A DNA stretch of 25,782 nucleotides from Stomatobaculum longum. GTDB lineage: Bacteria; Bacillota; Clostridia; Lachnospirales; Lachnospiraceae. Both the position numbers and the translations under genes were made by a program. The notes beneath the pieces were generated by a model. It saw only the letters and a program-made list of their open reading frames with translations. It ran no database searches and was not told the DNA's origin. The stretch lies in NCBI GenBank assembly GCA_905370385.1, contig CAJPKN010000012.1, positions 1 to 25,782 on the forward strand, written 5' to 3'. This document shows, piece after piece, positions 23,344-25,782 of the stretch (position 1 is its first letter; the number at the start of each line of letters is the position of its first letter).

Positions 23344-24519
23344 TCACGCCTCCTCGCCGGTTTGCCCCTCTTCGTCGCCTGTCACATCTCCCGTCTGGTA
23401 ATCGATGCCGTACTCCTCGAAGAGTCCCTCATCTCTCGCCTGGGTCTCCGACTTGATATCGATCTTATAACCGGTCAGCTTTGCCGCAAGGCGGACATTC
23501 TGTCCCTCCTTGCCGATTGCAAGCGAAAGCTGGTAATCCGGGACAATGACAATGGCTTCCTTGTCCTCTTCATCCGCAAGTACAAGAATAACCTTCGCCG
23601 GGCTCAGCGCATTCTCAATCAAAAGCGCAGGATCGTTGTCCCATTTGATGATGTCGATTTTCTCACCGTGCAGCTCATCGACAACCGCACTCACACGCGC
23701 GTAGTTCATGCCGACGCAAGCACCGACCGGATCCACGTTTTCATCGTTTGAATAGACCGCCATCTTGGTTCTGGAACCGGCCTCGCGCGCAATGGCTTTA
23801 ATCTCGACCGTTCCGTCCTTAACCTCACTGACTTCCTGCTCGAACAGGCAGCGCACCAAATCCGGATGCGTTCTCGAAACAGAAATGCGAGGCCCCTTCG
23901 GCGCGTCTTTCACCTCGACCACATAAAGTTTGATGTGATCGGTCGGACGGAAAATCTCGCCCTTTACCTGCTCCGACTCCGGCAGCACGGTGTCACACTT
24001 GCCGAGGCTCACGGAAATTCCGTTGCCGTTCACATTAAGGCGCTGTACGACGCCGGTCACCAGATTATGTTCTTTTTCAAAATAATCGTTATAAATGACC
24101 TTGCGCTCTTCCTCACGGATTTTCTGTAAAATCACGTTCTTTGCGATGCCCGTCGCAATGCGCCCGAATTCTCTCGACTTAACTTCCATCGGTACGATGT
24201 CTTCAAGTTCGTACTTCGGATCGATCATCTTCGCTTCCGCAAGAGAAATATACATCGCCTTCTCTTCCGCGCGCACCTTCTCCGGAACTTCCTCTACTAC
24301 GATTTTCTTCTGAATGACGCGGTAGCGGCAACTGTCCGGATCCATGATAACCTCTACGTTGTCAGAGGTACCGAAGTGATTCTTGCAGGCACTGAGCAGC
24401 GAATTTTGAATGGCTTCGAGCAAGGAGTCTTTGCTGATATTTTTTTCCTTCTCGAGGAGCTCAATCGCCTCCTTCAGCTCATTGCCGCTCTCAATCGGCT
24501 CTTTACTTGTTTTTTTCAT
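23344..24519 (-). CDS. nusA: Transcription termination/antitermination factor NusA
   Basis: Binds RNA polymerase and nascent RNA, stimulates pausing and intrinsic termination. 391 residues from ATG 24519, where the family N-terminus begins (KKTSKEP, then ELKEAIELLEKEKNISKDSL). N-terminal domain 1-125, S1 domain about 130-200 (VTGVVQRLN, ISVSLGKCDTVLP), KH domains about 230-345 (DPVGACVGMNYARVSAVVDEL, LAIGKEGQNVRLAAKLTG), and a short acidic tail. The C-terminal acidic repeats of enterobacterial NusA are absent, as in Firmicutes. An ATG at 24621 inside rimP would add 34 unrelated residues. GGAGG lies 14 bases upstream, a long spacing. Confidence 0.95.
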   Translation of the reverse strand: MKKTSKEPIESGNELKEAIELLEKEKNISKDSLLEAIQNSLLSACKNHFGTSDNVEVIMDPDSCRYRVIQKKIVVEEVPEKVRAEEKAMYISLAEAKMIDPKYELEDIVPMEVKSREFGRIATGIAKNVILQKIREEERKVIYNDYFEKEHNLVTGVVQRLNVNGNGISVSLGKCDTVLPESEQVKGEIFRPTDHIKLYVVEVKDAPKGPRISVSRTHPDLVRCLFEQEVSEVKDGTVEIKAIAREAGSRTKMAVYSNDENVDPVGACVGMNYARVSAVVDELHGEKIDIIKWDNDPALLIENALSPAKVILVLADEEDKEAIVIVPDYQLSLAIGKEGQNVRLAAKLTGYKIDIKSETQARDEGLFEEYGIDYQTGDVTGDEEGQTGEEA

Positions 24520-24547
24520 GATCTTTGTCGTGTCCTCCCCTATGCTC

Positions 24548-25012
24548 TCAGAATTTCGGCGCCAGGCGTATGCCTGCGATTTCACTGCGAAGAAAGCTCT
24601 TCTCGCCTTCTTCAGTCTCAATTGTCAGCGTATCTTCCGTGTGACCGAGCAATACGCCCGAAAACTCCTTTTGACCGTCCTTGGCCTTAAAGAGTTTTAC
24701 TTCCACATCTTTGCCCTGCTCGCGCACCAAATCTTTCTCTTTTTTCAGACTTCGCGAAAGCCCCGGCGAACTCACCTCAAGAATATACTCTTCGGGAATA
24801 AAATCCTCCCGATCCAACCAAGCGGAGACTGCGCGACTGATTTCCGCACAATCCTCGATTCCGATGCCGCCCGGCATATCACAGAGAATGCGCAGATACC
24901 ATGTGCCCGCCTCCCTCACATAATCGACGTCCACCACTTCAAATGCTTTCTCATTCTGCAGCGCAGCGAGAAAGTTCTCGGTACGCTCCACATAGCCTTC
25001 GCGCTTTCCCAA
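24548..25012 (-). CDS. rimP: Ribosome maturation factor RimP
   Basis: Needed for 30S assembly. Signatures: FEVVDVDYVREAGTWYLRI, IGIEDCAEISRAVSAWLD, EYILEVSSPGLSRSL, and a C-terminal SH3-like domain. I place the start at TTG 25012: AAGGAGG (25025-25019) is 6 bases upstream and gives 154 residues, the family norm. ATGs at 25063 and 25033 would put the ribosome-binding site inside the coding region and part of the terminator hairpin upstream inside the gene. First gene of the nusA operon. Confidence 0.92.
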   Translation of the reverse strand: MGKREGYVERTENFLAALQNEKAFEVVDVDYVREAGTWYLRILCDMPGGIGIEDCAEISRAVSAWLDREDFIPEEYILEVSSPGLSRSLKKEKDLVREQGKDVEVKLFKAKDGQKEFSGVLLGHTEDTLTIETEEGEKSFLRSEIAGIRLAPKF

Positions 25013-25018
25013 AGAAAA

Positions 25019-25025
25019 CCTCCTT
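25019..25025 (-). promoter_or_regulatory. Ribosome-binding site that fixes the TTG start of rimP
   Basis: AAGGAGG, a seven-base match to the anti-Shine-Dalgarno sequence, 6 bases before TTG 25012. No other start codon in frame has such a site. Confidence 0.85.
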
Positions 25026-25036
25026 CTCAGCATGAC

Positions 25037-25067
25037 ATAAAAAGTGTGGACCGCCCGGCCCACACTT
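25037..25067 (-). terminator. Terminator hairpin between htpG and rimP (possible leader attenuator)
   Basis: In minus-strand RNA AAGUGUGGGCC pairs with GGUCCACACUU (one G-U pair) and is followed by UUUUUAUG. It lies about 70 bases after the htpG stop and about 25 bases before the rimP start. It is downstream of the candidate rimP promoter, so it may work both as the htpG terminator and as an attenuator in the rimP leader. Confidence 0.8.
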
Positions 25068-25092
25068 CTGTCGTTTACCTATGTACGTTTAA

Positions 25093-25121
25093 ACTCTATC
25101 ACGTTTGTATCCGAAAGGCAA
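25093..25121 (-). promoter_or_regulatory. Candidate promoter of the rimP-nusA-infB operon
   Basis: Minus strand: TTGCCT (25121-25116), 17-base spacer, TAGAGT (25098-25093) with TG at the extended -10 position. Each box matches consensus in 4 of 6 bases. The predicted transcription start near 25086 gives a leader of about 75 bases that contains the hairpin above. Confidence 0.55.
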
Positions 25122-25135
25122 GGAAAAGCACAAGT

Positions 25136-25782
25136 TTATTTTGTAAGTGCTTCCATCAGTGCATTGCTGCGCTCGATAAATGCCTTCATTCGCTCCGGAC
25201 TGAGTGTGCCCTGCTGAATGCAGGCAAGATCGTAGAGTTGTTCGCAGAGCTGCTTTGTGAGTCCCTTGGTTTTTGGCTTACGCTCCGCGCTTTCATGCAC
25301 TTCGACTTCCGCATGTTCGTGTGCTGTCTCCTCAGCTTCGCTGCCGTCTCGCACCACAACCTGCTCCTGTAAGTACTTCACCAGCGGATGCTTACGATTT
25401 AAGACAAGCGTGGCCCCGGACGCACCGAACATTCCCTCGCTGTCAGCCATGCCGTACTGCCGCATCATGTCCTGCATGCGTCTGGATTCCTCGGAGAGAG
25501 TGAGCATTGCCGCAACCTCCGCGTTTTTAAAGCTTTCAAGTTTCACTTGCGGAGCCGCCTCACCGATGGCCTTTTGCACCGCCGAAGCAAGCGCCTTTTC
25601 TCTGGTCTCACTCGCTTCATCCGCAGCTTCTTCTTTCTCGCACAGAGCCTCGTTTAAATCCGCGTCGATTCGAAGGAATTTTAAGTCCTTATTCTTTGCT
25701 TCGAGGCTCTGAATGAACGGCATATCAATGGCGTGAGGCAAAATAACCGCGTCAATATTCTGGCTCTTGAAAAGATCGATAT
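25136..25782 (-). CDS. htpG: Chaperone HtpG (Hsp90), C-terminal part only
   Basis: The frame is open to the right edge, so the 5' end is outside the window. The visible part is the end of the middle domain (DLFKSQNIDAVILPHAIDMP, then FIQSLEAKN) and the dimerization domain. A Glu/His-rich stretch (about 25270-25340; EAEETAHEHAEVEVHES) precedes the last helices. HtpG is an ATP-dependent folding chaperone of the cytoplasm. The gene ends 123 bases before the rimP start and is not part of the nusA operon if the terminator works. Confidence 0.92.
   Translation of the reverse strand, partial: IDLFKSQNIDAVILPHAIDMPFIQSLEAKNKDLKFLRIDADLNEALCEKEEAADEASETREKALASAVQKAIGEAAPQVKLESFKNAEVAAMLTLSEESRRMQDMMRQYGMADSEGMFGASGATLVLNRKHPLVKYLQEQVVVRDGSEAEETAHEHAEVEVHESAERKPKTKGLTKQLCEQLYDLACIQQGTLSPERMKAFIERSNALMEALTK

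Noticed and set aside
23344..24621. Longer nusA from ATG 24621
   Set aside because: The first 34 residues overlap rimP and are unlike NusA; the family start is at 24519.

Overview
The window comes from a Gram-positive, moderately GC-rich Firmicute. The gene order rimP-nusA-ylxR-ylxQ-infB-rbfA-nrnA-truB-ribF-rpsO-pnp is the conserved Firmicutes transcription/translation-factor cluster. A DHH phosphoesterase between rbfA and truB, a Ser-Pro-Asp-Ala motif and InlB-type repeats in the surface protein point towards Clostridia, probably Lachnospiraceae; the family is inference. Every gene I can support lies on the minus strand, so transcription runs from right to left.

Right edge (25782-25136): the 3' end of htpG (Hsp90). 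Next (25121-25012) is a short control region with a candidate promoter, a hairpin with a U-run, and the TTG start of rimP. The hairpin can both terminate htpG transcripts and act as a leader attenuator of the nusA operon. Positions 25012-16783 hold a tightly packed operon with overlaps or gaps of a few bases: rimP, nusA, ylxR, ylxQ, infB, rbfA, nrnA, truB, ribF. Its products cover 30S maturation, transcription elongation and termination, translation initiation, nanoRNA degradation, tRNA pseudouridylation and FMN/FAD synthesis. rpsO then has its own promoter, whose -35 box overlaps the ribF stop codon, followed by an intergenic hairpin, pnp and thrS. ThrS is unusual: it lacks the N-terminal TGS domain, carries an insertion in the catalytic core and has no T-box leader. 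A good rho-independent terminator follows thrS.

Left half (11953-1): one giant gene, still open at the window edge after at least 3,984 codons. It encodes a secreted surface protein with a signal peptide, a C-type-lectin-like domain that keeps all five residues of a canonical Ca2+/sugar site, a linker, and at least 39 Listeria-Bacteroides (Flg_new / InlB B-repeat type) units of about 81 or 86 residues. The units fall into three classes arranged in a strict order (D, then B, then one to three more units). Its C-terminus and any cell-wall anchor lie outside the window. The long plus-strand reading frames opposite it (and opposite infB, thrS and pnp) are antisense shadows: the sense genes rarely use TTA, CTA or TCA codons.

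No tRNA, rRNA, CRISPR array, transposase or integrase was seen.
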